A DNA stretch of 64,000 bases, taken from positions 1-64,000 of the forward strand of contig JAURPJ010000130.1 in the NCBI GenBank assembly GCA_030835305.1, written 5' to 3'. Positions 19,122-27,405 of the stretch are shown here, piece after piece (the first letter of the stretch is position 1; each line of letters begins with the position of its first letter). Position numbers and translations under genes: made by a program. Under the pieces are notes generated by a model. That model was given only the letters and a program-made list of their open reading frames with translations. It did no database searches and was not told the DNA's origin. This stretch comes from Verrucomicrobiota bacterium (lineage in GTDB: Bacteria > Verrucomicrobiota > Verrucomicrobiia > Verrucomicrobiales > Akkermansiaceae).

Positions 19122-20375
19122 ATGGAAGGGAAAGATGTCCTGTGCGGATTGGCCATGGCTTCAGTCATCGGAGGGGCCATCTATTTCTCCGACCGTGTTA
19201 ATTCGTCAGAAAGGCAAGGAGATACTGCTTCGCCGCCGTCGGTGACAGTTTCCACTCGAAGGACATCGGCAGAAATTAGAAATCCCTCGAGGGAGGAGAT
19301 TATTTCCCGGATTCCTGAACAGTTTCCGGTGATTGGGTCTCCTTTTCTTACAGAGGAATTGAGGGATCAGATGGATGTTTTTCGCCAGCTGGGTGCGTTG
19401 GACGGGGAGAAGGCGCTGGATTATCTGATGGCGAAAAGCGAAGGAGCGAATTCGCAAACAGCAATGGGTCTCCCTCATGCGATGGGCTTTGCCTTCTCGG
19501 GTTGGATGGAAAGTGATCTTAAAGGGGCTTTGGCGGCCTTTGAAGGATTCTTGATTGGCGGGGGTGGAACGTTTGCACATCCAGGGGCCAATATGTTCAA
19601 GTGGAAGGGCAAGAAGTTTTACTCGGGGATGTTTTGAGGCGGGATCTTTGCACCACAGGTTGTGGTGAATGAAGTCACCCGGAAAGCGGCCGAGTTGGAC
19701 CCGGAAACCGCGCTGAAGTTTATTGAGGAGAATAACTTTCAGAGTATGCCTCTTTCGAGCGTTTTGCCCGCATACGTAGAAGGCGTGATCAAGCACTCGG
19801 GGGAGGCGGTGGATTGGTTGGGGATCGCTGATGATCTCAAAAGCTTGTCGCCATCAGAAGGAATCCTTTGGAAGCCGAATCAGATGCCTGGGAGGCGGAT
19901 GCTTGTGAGCGAGTGGGCGAAGGTTGATCCCGGGGCCGCTTTGGAATGGTATGTGAGCGATGCTGAGATTGAATTGCATCAGCCGGAGGGGGCTGTTGCG
20001 GTTGGCCGGATTTTGGGAGGGATACCGCCCGAAAAACAGCCGCAAGCGGTGAGATGGATGGAGCAAGTGAGAGACCAAGGGGGCTGGGATGATCAGTTGG
20101 TGGCGAGTTATGGGAAAACCCTGGCTATACGCGCGACTTCGCTGGGACCGGATGTTGAGCGGGTGGTGAAATGGATGGCCGATGAAAATGGTCGCTACGA
20201 GTTTGTTGTCGGGTTGATCCAGCCCCCGGCCAGATTGCCGATTCAGGACCTGGAGAATCCTATTTTCCAGTTTGACCGATCCGAGCTCATCAATTTGGTG
20301 CACGCGGCGGATTTGCCAGCAGAGAAAAGGTCGGACTTGCTTCAGCGGATTGAATCGCGAAACTCGAGCCGGTGA
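19122..20375 (+). pseudogene. Secreted or membrane-anchored helical-repeat protein with in-frame TGA
   Basis: One frame of 418 codons interrupted by TGA at 19635-19637 (codon 172) and otherwise open. The N-terminal half has an uncleaved hydrophobic anchor (DVLCGLAMASVIGGAIYF) and a Ser/Thr-rich linker. Both halves contain amphipathic helical repeats of the kind DGEKALDYL, DLKGALAAFEGFL, DPETALKFIEEN and DPGAALEWYVSD, typical of large paralogous families in Verrucomicrobiota with no known function. Because both sides have the same style and frame, they were one gene. The TGA is followed 13 nt later by a perfect 7-bp hairpin, so selenocysteine readthrough cannot be excluded, but a nonsense mutation or base error is more likely. 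Confidence 0.6.
19651..19667 (+). other. Hairpin 13 nt after an in-frame TGA (SECIS-like)
   Basis: CACCACA pairs perfectly with TGTGGTG around the loop GGT. The loop starts 20 nt after the TGA at 19635-19637 and has G in its first positions. That is within the geometry described for bacterial selenocysteine insertion elements. It could be chance within coding sequence. Confidence 0.35.
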
Positions 20376-20390
20376 ATCGCTCTTTTTTCC

Positions 20391-21002
20391 ATGCCTGATC
20401 TTCAATTTGAAAGACGTTTTGCCGATCTCGGAATTGTGATCGGAGTTGATGAAGCGGGGCGGGGGCCGCTTGCAGGACCGGTTTCGGTGGGTGCGGCCAT
20501 CATTCCGGAAGGCTTTAGTCACCCGGTGATCAATGATTCCAAAAAGCTGACGGAGAAAAAGCGCGAGGCTTTGTATGAAGAACTGATCGAGAATCCCGAG
20601 ATTCAATGGGCGGTGAGTTTGGTGGAGGCCGATGAAGTGGATGAAGTGAATGTTCTCAAGGCAACACATTTGGGGATGGCGCGCGCGGTGAAGGCTCTCG
20701 GGGTGGAAGTTGGGATGTGCCTCATCGATGGTTTGACGGTTCCGAATTTTCCCTACCCTCACCAAGCGATCGTAAAGGGCGATTCAAGGAGTCTTTCGAT
20801 TGCCACCGCCAGTATTTTTGCCAAAGTGACACGCGATCGCGTCATGCGGGAAGCGGCGGTTCGCTATCCCGGTTACGGATTCGAAAACCACAAAGGATAT
20901 GGCACCAAAGCTCATCTCGAAGCCCTCCGAACTCTGGGTCCGTGCGAGATCCACCGTCGCTCGTTCCAGCCGGTTGCTCAACTCTCCCTGCCACTTGAGT
21001 GA
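20391..21002 (+). CDS. rnhB: Ribonuclease HII
   Basis: A 203-residue protein. The N-terminal motif VIGVDEAGRGPLAGPV carries the first acidic catalytic residues (Asp-Glu), followed by INDSKKLTEKKRE and a later LIDGL containing the third Asp, and STASIFAKVTRDR. RNase HII removes RNA from RNA-DNA hybrids, including single ribonucleotides. The ATG is 15 bp after the stop of the preceding broken gene. The stop TGA overlaps the TTG start region of yraN. Confidence 0.95.
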   Translation: MPDLQFERRFADLGIVIGVDEAGRGPLAGPVSVGAAIIPEGFSHPVINDSKKLTEKKREALYEELIENPEIQWAVSLVEADEVDEVNVLKATHLGMARAVKALGVEVGMCLIDGLTVPNFPYPHQAIVKGDSRSLSIATASIFAKVTRDRVMREAAVRYPGYGFENHKGYGTKAHLEALRTLGPCEIHRRSFQPVAQLSLPLE

Positions 21003-21402
21003 TCTTAGTCCCCACCAAATCGGGGAGTTGGGAGAGAAAATCGCAGCAAAATACCTCCAGTCGCTCGGGTGGAAGCTACTCTATCGCAATTTCCGCGCGC
21101 CCAAGGGAGGAGAGGTGGATCTTGTGCTTCGAGGAGGCGATCATCTCAATCTCCTTGTTTTTGCCGAGGTGAAGACACGAACCCGACGTGACTACGGTCG
21201 CCCGCTGCGTGCTGTGAATGCCGAAAAAAAGGCTTTAATCACCCGTGGGGCCACGGAATGGCTGCGGCTGCTGGGGAAAGAGGTCCATCCGACCAGGAAC
21301 CAGGATATCCGACGCCAGATCTCGTGGCGCTATGATGTGGTGGAAGTTGTGCTTGAGGAGGGTAAAAAACCGGACGTGAATCTGGTTGAGAGTGCTTTTT
21401 AG
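20995..21402 (+). CDS. yraN: YraN family (UPF0102) endonuclease-like protein
   Basis: A 135-residue protein using a TTG start that overlaps the end of rnhB by 8 bp; no ATG fits. It shows the family pattern IGELGEKIAAKYLQSLGWKLLYRNFRAPKGGEVDLV and LVFAEVKTRTRRDYG, which is the PD-(D/E)XK nuclease core with Glu, Asp and the E-V-K triad. The rnhB-yraN order is common in bacteria. The in vivo role is not established. Confidence 0.85.
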   Translation: MSDLSPHQIGELGEKIAAKYLQSLGWKLLYRNFRAPKGGEVDLVLRGGDHLNLLVFAEVKTRTRRDYGRPLRAVNAEKKALITRGATEWLRLLGKEVHPTRNQDIRRQISWRYDVVEVVLEEGKKPDVNLVESAF

Positions 21403-21424
21403 TCCAAACGACCGGTTTGGGACT
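21401..21424 (+). terminator. Weak hairpin overlapping the yraN stop
   Basis: AGTCCAAAC can pair with GTTTGGGACT with one bulged G around a short loop. No T-run follows on the plus strand, so it is at best a weak or Rho-assisted terminator. The following 150 bp to gspG hold the likely promoter of the secretion operon, with no clear consensus boxes. Confidence 0.3.
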
Positions 21425-21573
21425 GGTAAATGGTTGTGATTTAGCAGTTTTCGTCGATTTTATTGTGAGTTCGCGTCAAGAACCGGAAACAAGCGGGTGT
21501 TTTTCTGAAAACAACCGACAACTTTTCGGTCGATTGGCGTTTCTATCAATGTAACGTCCACCTCAACGGAATC

Positions 21574-22038
21574 ATGAAAATTCAATCAACAGAAAATAAT
21601 CGGATCTCTCCGCGGATGGCCCGCGGTTTTAGCCTCTTCGAAATGGTCATCGTGATGGGAATCATCGGGCTCATTCTCGGAGGTGCCATTTATAGTATGG
21701 GGAGAATCAAGGATTCAGCTGCTGTGAGCACGGCCCGGCAGGATATGACCTCTTTCTCATCGGCACTTGAAGCTTACAAAAATATCGGAGGCAAATATCC
21801 ATCGACAAGCCAGGGGCTTGAAGCCCTCCTCAAGCGACCCACCAGCTCACCACGCCCTCGTGACTGGGTGCAGGCTCTCGATGACGAAGAGGCTCTCTTT
21901 GACCCTTGGGATACCAAGTATAAGTATGAGTATCCTGGTTCCAAAGATCCGACCCGTCCGGAGATTATTTCAGCCGGTCCCGACAAGCAGTTTGGAACCG
22001 AGGACGACATGAGCAGCCAGAAGGAAGCCCAGGACTAG
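21574..22038 (+). CDS. gspG: Type II secretion major pseudopilin GspG
   Basis: A 154-residue pseudopilin. The prepilin peptidase site is Gly18/Phe19, followed by SLFEM with Glu at +5 and a hydrophobic helix. The globular part has the GspG hallmark YPSTSQGLEALLKRP and DPWDTKYKYEYPG, and a C-terminal DKQFGTEDDMSS that fits the calcium-binding loop. It is the first gene of the nine-gene type II secretion operon and is expected to polymerise into the periplasmic pseudopilus. Confidence 0.95.
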   Translation: MKIQSTENNRISPRMARGFSLFEMVIVMGIIGLILGGAIYSMGRIKDSAAVSTARQDMTSFSSALEAYKNIGGKYPSTSQGLEALLKRPTSSPRPRDWVQALDDEEALFDPWDTKYKYEYPGSKDPTRPEIISAGPDKQFGTEDDMSSQKEAQD

Positions 22039-22060
22039 GAGGCTTTAGTCTGCCGATCTT

Positions 22061-22648
22061 ATGAAATTGCCGTCCAGAACGATCAATCCGGAACGATGCC
22101 GTGGAGGTTTCTCGCTCCTTGAGTTGATCGTTGTGATGGCGATTACCAGTATCGTTTTTGGGGCTGCCGCCTTCATGATCTCGATCCCGAATATTGAAAA
22201 GGAGATCCGGGAAGCCCATTCTGGAATTGAAAATTTGTCACTCCGGGCCCGGGCCATGTCTCACAGCTACCAGCAGCCTTTTATCATTGAGCTGCGTGAA
22301 GGGGAGGCCCGCTTGATGCCCATGGCCAGTCCCGAGGAGGAAATTGTGCCCGAACTCTCGGAGCAGGTCGGGGAGCCGTCCGCCTTGCGACCTCTTGACA
22401 GTATGTCCTGGCCGGTTGTTTATAAACTCGATCCCAAATACCGGATGGCAGTTCGTCGTTGGAACAGCAACGATTTCAAGATTGTCAGCGGCAATGTCGT
22501 CGAGACTTGGATCCATCAGCCTAACAGTCCCAGTGAACCTATTGCCATTGAGTTGGTGAGTGAGGAGGGGAATGCCTACCTCTCCCGTGAATTTCACCCC
22601 CTAACCGCGAAGGCCACCGACTTTGAATTAGCCATCGGAAATCAGTGA
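22061..22648 (+). CDS. gspH: Type II secretion minor pseudopilin GspH
   Basis: A 195-residue prepilin-like protein with cleavage site Gly16/Phe17, then SLLELIVVMA with Glu at +5. The remaining domain is mostly beta-strand by composition and poorly conserved, as usual for GspH. Position directly after gspG and overlap of its TGA with the gspI ATG (TGATG) support the call; identity among minor pseudopilins is assigned by gene order. Confidence 0.8.
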   Translation: MKLPSRTINPERCRGGFSLLELIVVMAITSIVFGAAAFMISIPNIEKEIREAHSGIENLSLRARAMSHSYQQPFIIELREGEARLMPMASPEEEIVPELSEQVGEPSALRPLDSMSWPVVYKLDPKYRMAVRRWNSNDFKIVSGNVVETWIHQPNSPSEPIAIELVSEEGNAYLSREFHPLTAKATDFELAIGNQ

Positions 22649-23058
22649 TGAAGGTCCGCAATTCCAGACGGCCGAAAAATGGCTTCATGATGGCCGAGGT
22701 GATTCTCGCCTTGGGGATCTTCACGATTGTGGCGACTTCCTACTCCAAGGCTTTGGCGACTCTCTGGCGCACCACCGCCTATGTGAAGGAAAAGCAAGTG
22801 ATCTCCCAGATCATGGACAGCGCTCTGAATGAAGCCCTCTATCTGCAGCGGCTCGAAGAGGGGAGCACCGAAGTTTACATAGAGGAACGCGATATCGATT
22901 TGGAGACAATTGTCGTCCCGATCGAGGAGATGGAGACCATCGACGGTAGTTTCCTCCAGAACATGTGGCAGGTCACGGTGATCGCTCGCTTTGAACAAGA
23001 CGGCCAGGAGCAGGAACGGACTGTTCTTGGCTGGCGCTACCTTCCACTTTATCGTTGA
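22648..23058 (+). CDS. gspI: Type II secretion minor pseudopilin GspI
   Basis: A 136-residue pseudopilin with cleavage site Gly12/Phe13 and MMAEVILALGIF with Glu at +5. The ATG at 22648 overlaps the gspH stop; the stop overlaps the gspJ start in the same TGATG arrangement. The short globular domain ends ERTVLGWRYLPLYR. GspI forms the pseudopilus tip complex with GspJ and GspK in characterised systems. Confidence 0.8.
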   Translation: MKVRNSRRPKNGFMMAEVILALGIFTIVATSYSKALATLWRTTAYVKEKQVISQIMDSALNEALYLQRLEEGSTEVYIEERDIDLETIVVPIEEMETIDGSFLQNMWQVTVIARFEQDGQEQERTVLGWRYLPLYR

Positions 23059-23921
23059 TGAAAGTGGAGTCGTGTCAGCAACCTGTACGGTGCGCGCAGG
23101 GATTTTCCCTTTTCGAGCTCGTTATTGCAATTGCCATTGCAGGATTTGTGCTCACTTCGATTTTCAAAATCGCCGATGGTTCGGTTCGCGCCAATGCCAA
23201 AATGGTCGACCTTCAAAATGAGGAGATCGAGCGGGACGCGTTTTTCACCTTCCTGAGAAACCACTTCGACAGTCTCCCGGGAGATGCCATTTTTAATCTG
23301 AGAAATACGAGCAGCTCGGAACCATACACTTCGGAGCTAACCTTCCAGAATACTCCGGTTTCTTTTAATTGGGGCGGAATTCCTATAGCAGCCCAGGCCA
23401 CCCGCTTAATAACGGTTCCTACCGTGACCGGCGGACTGGACATCGTCCTCGAGTATTATGATGTTCAGATTCTCGACAGTGATGAGGGACCTGCGGAACG
23501 GGGAATTGACCCAATAGCCACGGTGACTCTTTTAGATGATGTCCGGCTCTTCGAATGGTCGGTGCTGGATGTTCGCAATTACGAAGATACCGAACGCGAC
23601 GAATGGCCTTATGAGTGGGATGCTCCGAATCAGAGGCCATCTTATGTCGAGCTGACCGTCATTTTTGAAAATGGAGATCGTCGGGTGAAGCGACTTTTCT
23701 GGATTCCCAAGAAATCCAACCCGCGGACGACGATGAGCGCTTTGCAAAATAATGCCAGAGGTGCCCGTCAAAATGCCGGCGGAGCTGGTGTGGGCGGACA
23801 GCCGGGAGGAGGCCAAGGTGGCGGTGGTGCGGGGCCAGGTGGTAATCGCCCGCCAGGAACAGGCGCGCGTCCAGGGACTGGCGGAGCAGGAGCACCGGCA
23901 GGGAGGGGAGGCACGCGGTGA
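23058..23921 (+). CDS. gspJ: Type II secretion minor pseudopilin GspJ with Gly-rich tail
   Basis: A 287-residue pseudopilin with cleavage site Gly15/Phe16, SLFELVIAIAIAGFV and Glu at +5. The body contains the GspJ-like segment VRLFEWSVLDVR and VELTVIFENGDRRVKRLFWIP. The last 50 residues are an unusual low-complexity tail of Gly, Ala, Pro and Arg not found in the well-studied GspJ proteins. The TGA overlaps the GTG start of gspK. Confidence 0.8.
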   Translation: MKVESCQQPVRCAQGFSLFELVIAIAIAGFVLTSIFKIADGSVRANAKMVDLQNEEIERDAFFTFLRNHFDSLPGDAIFNLRNTSSSEPYTSELTFQNTPVSFNWGGIPIAAQATRLITVPTVTGGLDIVLEYYDVQILDSDEGPAERGIDPIATVTLLDDVRLFEWSVLDVRNYEDTERDEWPYEWDAPNQRPSYVELTVIFENGDRRVKRLFWIPKKSNPRTTMSALQNNARGARQNAGGAGVGGQPGGGQGGGGAGPGGNRPPGTGARPGTGGAGAPAGRGGTR

Positions 23922-24850
23922 AGAAGATTTCGAAATATCATCACCTGCAGCGTGGTGCGACCTTAATTGCGGTCTTCTGGATCATCGCGGTGATGGGGCT
24001 GGCACTGGTGGCAACGGTTAAAATCAGTCGTTACCAATCAGAGGTCGCTTCATCCCAGATCAACGGAATTGAAGCCCGCCAATATGCGGAAATGGGCATC
24101 AATGTTGCGGCCAATCCCGCCGTCGAAAAGTGGGACTACAATTTGCTCAATCAGACTTTCGAAAACGGAGCGGGGTTTAATGCCAGGATTCTTTCCGAAG
24201 GGGGCCGCTTTAACATCAATTACATCCTCTTTTCCGAGGACAAGGCGTTGATTCGTCTCATCTTTGCGGAGTGGGGAATCGACCTGGACACCGCCAGCGA
24301 AATTGCCGACGCCTTGATCGATTGGATTGATTCCGATGACAACCTGCAACTCAATGGGGCCGAGCGCCAGTATTATGAAGGCCAGGGATTGATCAACCAG
24401 CCCTTTAATCGGCCGTTTTACACGCTTGAGGAAATGCGTCTGGTCCGGGGCATGCCTCTGATTGAGGCTGCCAATCCCAACTGGCGGGACTGGTTTACCG
24501 TTTGGAGCAGTGGGGGGCTCGACGTGAATGAGGCTCCGGCCGAGTTTATCGCAGTCGCCACCGAGTCAAATGTTGAGGAAGCAGTGAGTCTGATCCAGAT
24601 CATTGACGGTGCCGATGGTATTCGCAATACTGAGGACGACCAGCCGCTTGATGTTCCTTCAGTTTTGGCAAATCTGGGCATTGTCGATCCCACTGGAGCG
24701 ATCCAAGCCCGGCTTAATGCCAGTGATCAGGTGACGAGAATAGAAAGCGTTGGCTTTGCCGGCTCGGTTCGGCGTAAGCTCGTCCTCATCATCAACAACC
24801 GCTCGCAAAACCCCACTATTCTCGACCGAAAAGAGATCGCTATTCAATGA
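23918..24850 (+). CDS. gspK: Type II secretion minor pseudopilin GspK
   Basis: A 310-residue protein starting at GTG within the end of gspJ. The N-terminus QRGATLIAVFWIIAVMGLAL is a GspK-type pseudopilin signal, which lacks Glu at +5 as usual. Later segments DALIDWIDSDDN and NEAPAEFIAVA resemble the helical GspK domain with its helix-hairpin-helix-like region, and ESVGFAGSVRRKLVLII is a typical C-terminal strand. GspK caps the pseudopilus. Its stop overlaps the gspL ATG. Confidence 0.88.
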   Translation: MKKISKYHHLQRGATLIAVFWIIAVMGLALVATVKISRYQSEVASSQINGIEARQYAEMGINVAANPAVEKWDYNLLNQTFENGAGFNARILSEGGRFNINYILFSEDKALIRLIFAEWGIDLDTASEIADALIDWIDSDDNLQLNGAERQYYEGQGLINQPFNRPFYTLEEMRLVRGMPLIEAANPNWRDWFTVWSSGGLDVNEAPAEFIAVATESNVEEAVSLIQIIDGADGIRNTEDDQPLDVPSVLANLGIVDPTGAIQARLNASDQVTRIESVGFAGSVRRKLVLIINNRSQNPTILDRKEIAIQ

Positions 24851-26148
24851 GTGCTAAAAAAGGAGACCTTAATTTAATGATTCCCGGCGCTGACGGCTGG
24901 GAAATCTGGACCGGATCGGCTGTCAACGGATTCCGGCAGCATTCCTCGACCGAGCATTTGCTCGCGCTCGATGTCACCGGCATCCCTTCGGGAGGAGTGG
25001 CGATGGCCATTCCGGTTCGTCAGGTGTCTGCCGTGCCTTTCCGTGCCCAGACCGATGACCTTTCGCTGCTTGGCGATCTCGCTTCCATGCAGCTGGAAAA
25101 AAACGGAAACCGGCCCGCGCTCGATGGTGGCCAGCTGACCGATCACTTTGTTTATGGAACGGCCCCGGAGGAGACCCACCTCACCGCCGTCGTGATGACC
25201 CCCCCCTCCGAAGGGCAGCTTCCGCGAAAGAGCCCGGATCAGTTTGATATCTCTCCGCGTTGCCTGCCTCTGCCCGAAGGGAAGGTTGTCGTTTGGCGCG
25301 AATTGGGACGCTGGGTCTTCGGGCTCGGCAAGCCGGGGCACGCTCTTTACTTCCAATGCCTCTCCGGAGATCGGCTTGATGCCCGAGCTGGCAATGAAAT
25401 CTATCTCGCCTTGACTCAGCTTCAACTTCAGGGGCTCTTGAAAGCGATCCCGGAGGAACTTGTGGTATGGTCGCACGGATCGGCTACGGATGCCCGCCCT
25501 GAAGAGTTGGAATCTCTCTCCCGTGGGTTGGGAATCTCCGTTCATACATCACCCAGACCCTATCCCACCTGGCCGGTTCCACCCAGCCGACTGCTTCCGG
25601 CGGATGTCCGGGCGGAACGCCTCGCCCTTCAGGGGAAGAGGAATCGCAACATTATGATCGCGGCCCTTGCGGTAGTCTATCTCGGGGTGGTCGCTTATCT
25701 TTATGTTGATCTCAAAAAAGCCAAGGATGGTGCCGCGGTGGTCAAACGGCAGGCGGATGCTGTCAGCGGGGAAGCCAGTCTTCTCGACCAACATCGGTCA
25801 AAATGGGCTGAACTCCGCCCGGTGGTGGAATCCGATTACCATCCTCTCGAACTCTTCCTAGCCACCTATCGCGCGCTCCCCAATACTAAGGAAAAGCGCT
25901 ACATTCGCTTCAAAAAACTCTCCTTCCTCAATCAGTTTCGGGAGATCGAAGACGAGCTTAAAGTGGCCCGGGAGGTGGTGATTGAAGGGCTCGCCGACCA
26001 GGAAGACCAGCAGCAAATCCCGATATATGCCGGGAACTTGCGTTCAGGTTCGGATCTCGATGCCTTCACTTGGTCAATTCAGCCCGAAACCATAGACAAA
26101 AGGAGCGGCAAATTGACTTTTATCTTTGTAGGCAACGCTACCGAGTAG
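24847..26148 (+). CDS. gspL: GspL-like inner-membrane assembly protein
   Basis: A 433-residue protein assigned by position and topology. Residues 1-250 form a soluble domain with the pattern expected of the actin-like cytoplasmic part of GspL or PilM. A single transmembrane helix follows (IMIAALAVVYLGVVAYLYV, about residues 270-288), then a periplasmic coiled coil and a PilN/ferredoxin-like domain. GspL connects the GspE ATPase to the periplasmic machinery. It overlaps gspK by 4 bp and is 9 bp upstream of gspM. Confidence 0.7.
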   Translation: MSAKKGDLNLMIPGADGWEIWTGSAVNGFRQHSSTEHLLALDVTGIPSGGVAMAIPVRQVSAVPFRAQTDDLSLLGDLASMQLEKNGNRPALDGGQLTDHFVYGTAPEETHLTAVVMTPPSEGQLPRKSPDQFDISPRCLPLPEGKVVVWRELGRWVFGLGKPGHALYFQCLSGDRLDARAGNEIYLALTQLQLQGLLKAIPEELVVWSHGSATDARPEELESLSRGLGISVHTSPRPYPTWPVPPSRLLPADVRAERLALQGKRNRNIMIAALAVVYLGVVAYLYVDLKKAKDGAAVVKRQADAVSGEASLLDQHRSKWAELRPVVESDYHPLELFLATYRALPNTKEKRYIRFKKLSFLNQFREIEDELKVAREVVIEGLADQEDQQQIPIYAGNLRSGSDLDAFTWSIQPETIDKRSGKLTFIFVGNATE

Positions 26149-26157
26149 ATCCCTAAT

Positions 26158-26691
26158 ATGTCCGAACGCGAAAAAAAGCTCCTCCTCATCCTGGGGGTCA
26201 CCTTCTTCTTCATCTTGAACTTCATTGGGTTCAATATGCTATATCTCCCGGAGGTGCGGAAAGCCGAGAGATCCGAGGTGACTTCCGAAGGGAAACTCAA
26301 GGCGGCCGAGATGACCCTGGCATTGCGCGAAAAATACGAGCCCGAAATGGCCTGGCTGGAGCGTAGCGGCACCGTTCGGACCACTCCTCTCGAGGCGCAG
26401 TCCAAGCTTCAGGCCCTTCTCCGTAAACAGGCGAGTGCCCGTCGCCTTGAAATCCGTGACTCACGCATCATTACCTACCAGCCCGGCGAGCACTTCGATC
26501 GTGTGAAGGTACTCTTTAAAGTGACCGGCATGGAGCGAGACGTCCTTTCGTGGCTCACTTCTATTCACCAGATTAGCCAACGACAGGTGATCACCAAAAT
26601 GGAGGTGAAGCCTCAGAATAACGATATCACCCGCATCGAGGTAGAGATTGAAATTGAAAAATGGATTCTCCCGCCCCTCGAAGAAGAATAA
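26158..26691 (+). CDS. gspM: GspM-like inner-membrane protein
   Basis: A 177-residue protein with an N-terminal charged segment, one transmembrane helix (LLLILGVTFFFILNFIGFNML), a coiled coil and a C-terminal ferredoxin-like region (HFDRVKVLFKVTGMERDVLSWLTSIHQIS), which is the GspM/PilO layout. It would pair with the GspL-like protein. Assignment rests on layout and order, since sequence conservation in this family is low. Confidence 0.7.
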   Translation: MSEREKKLLLILGVTFFFILNFIGFNMLYLPEVRKAERSEVTSEGKLKAAEMTLALREKYEPEMAWLERSGTVRTTPLEAQSKLQALLRKQASARRLEIRDSRIITYQPGEHFDRVKVLFKVTGMERDVLSWLTSIHQISQRQVITKMEVKPQNNDITRIEVEIEIEKWILPPLEEE

Positions 26692-26712
26692 ACCCCAAGC
26701 ACCTCACAAACC

Positions 26713-27366
26713 ATGAAACTTACTCCTGTCTTTCTGCTAACGATCTTCACCGGTGGACTCGCCTTTGCTGCCCCTCCGACCGTTCATCGGTCGGACCGGT
26801 ACAAGGATCTTTACCTCAATTCTGCGATTACAGATCCTCCTCCACCTGAGGATGTCATTAACGTGCCGGAAAATCTTCCGGACTGGGTCCTCGTCGCGGT
26901 TAGCAAGTATGTGGGGAAGACCGAAATTGAGGTCATGAACATCAAGGACCGCACCCGCGTTCGCATTCCCGGACCAGAGGCCACGGAAATGGGCTTTGAA
27001 ATTAAGGAGGTGAAGCAGTCGCGTAACTTTATCGAGGAGACTGTGGTGACCCTCAAGAAGGGGAATGAGACCGGAGAAGTGACGTTTGACCCGAAATTTC
27101 TCGTTCTCAAAAAAGCGGCCGGTCCAAGCGTCGCCAAAGGTGCCCAGGCGCCCGGCAAGACAGATAAAAATAAAACAAACCGGCCTCCAGTCCCGGGAAG
27201 GCCTCCGATTCCCGGACGTGCGCCAAGTAGCTCGAAGGCCAGCACAAGCGGGAAATCAGGGTCGACCAACAGTCGCGTTCCATTGCCCTCGACTTCCGCC
27301 ACCTCTACCAAGTCATCCGGTTCCTCGTCGCAGAAAAGAGTTCGCTTCGTGAGACCAACAAAGTAA
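26713..27366 (+). CDS. Periplasmic GspC-like component of the type II secretion operon
   Basis: A 217-residue protein with a signal peptide (cleavage after AFAA near residue 19). A small beta-rich domain (about residues 50-125, with AVSKYVGKTEIEVMNIKDRTRVRIPG and EEVKQSRNFIEETVVTLKK-like strands) is followed by a long low-complexity tail of Pro, Ser, Thr, Gly and Lys. The position between gspM and gspD suggests the job of GspC/PilP, linking the inner-membrane platform to the secretin, but no transmembrane anchor or PDZ domain is seen. The function is inferred from context. Confidence 0.55.
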   Translation: MKLTPVFLLTIFTGGLAFAAPPTVHRSDRYKDLYLNSAITDPPPPEDVINVPENLPDWVLVAVSKYVGKTEIEVMNIKDRTRVRIPGPEATEMGFEIKEVKQSRNFIEETVVTLKKGNETGEVTFDPKFLVLKKAAGPSVAKGAQAPGKTDKNKTNRPPVPGRPPIPGRAPSSSKASTSGKSGSTNSRVPLPSTSATSTKSSGSSSQKRVRFVRPTK

Positions 27367-27405
27367 TCACTCACTCGAATCCGTTTTATCCAGTTCAATT
27401 CTTTT

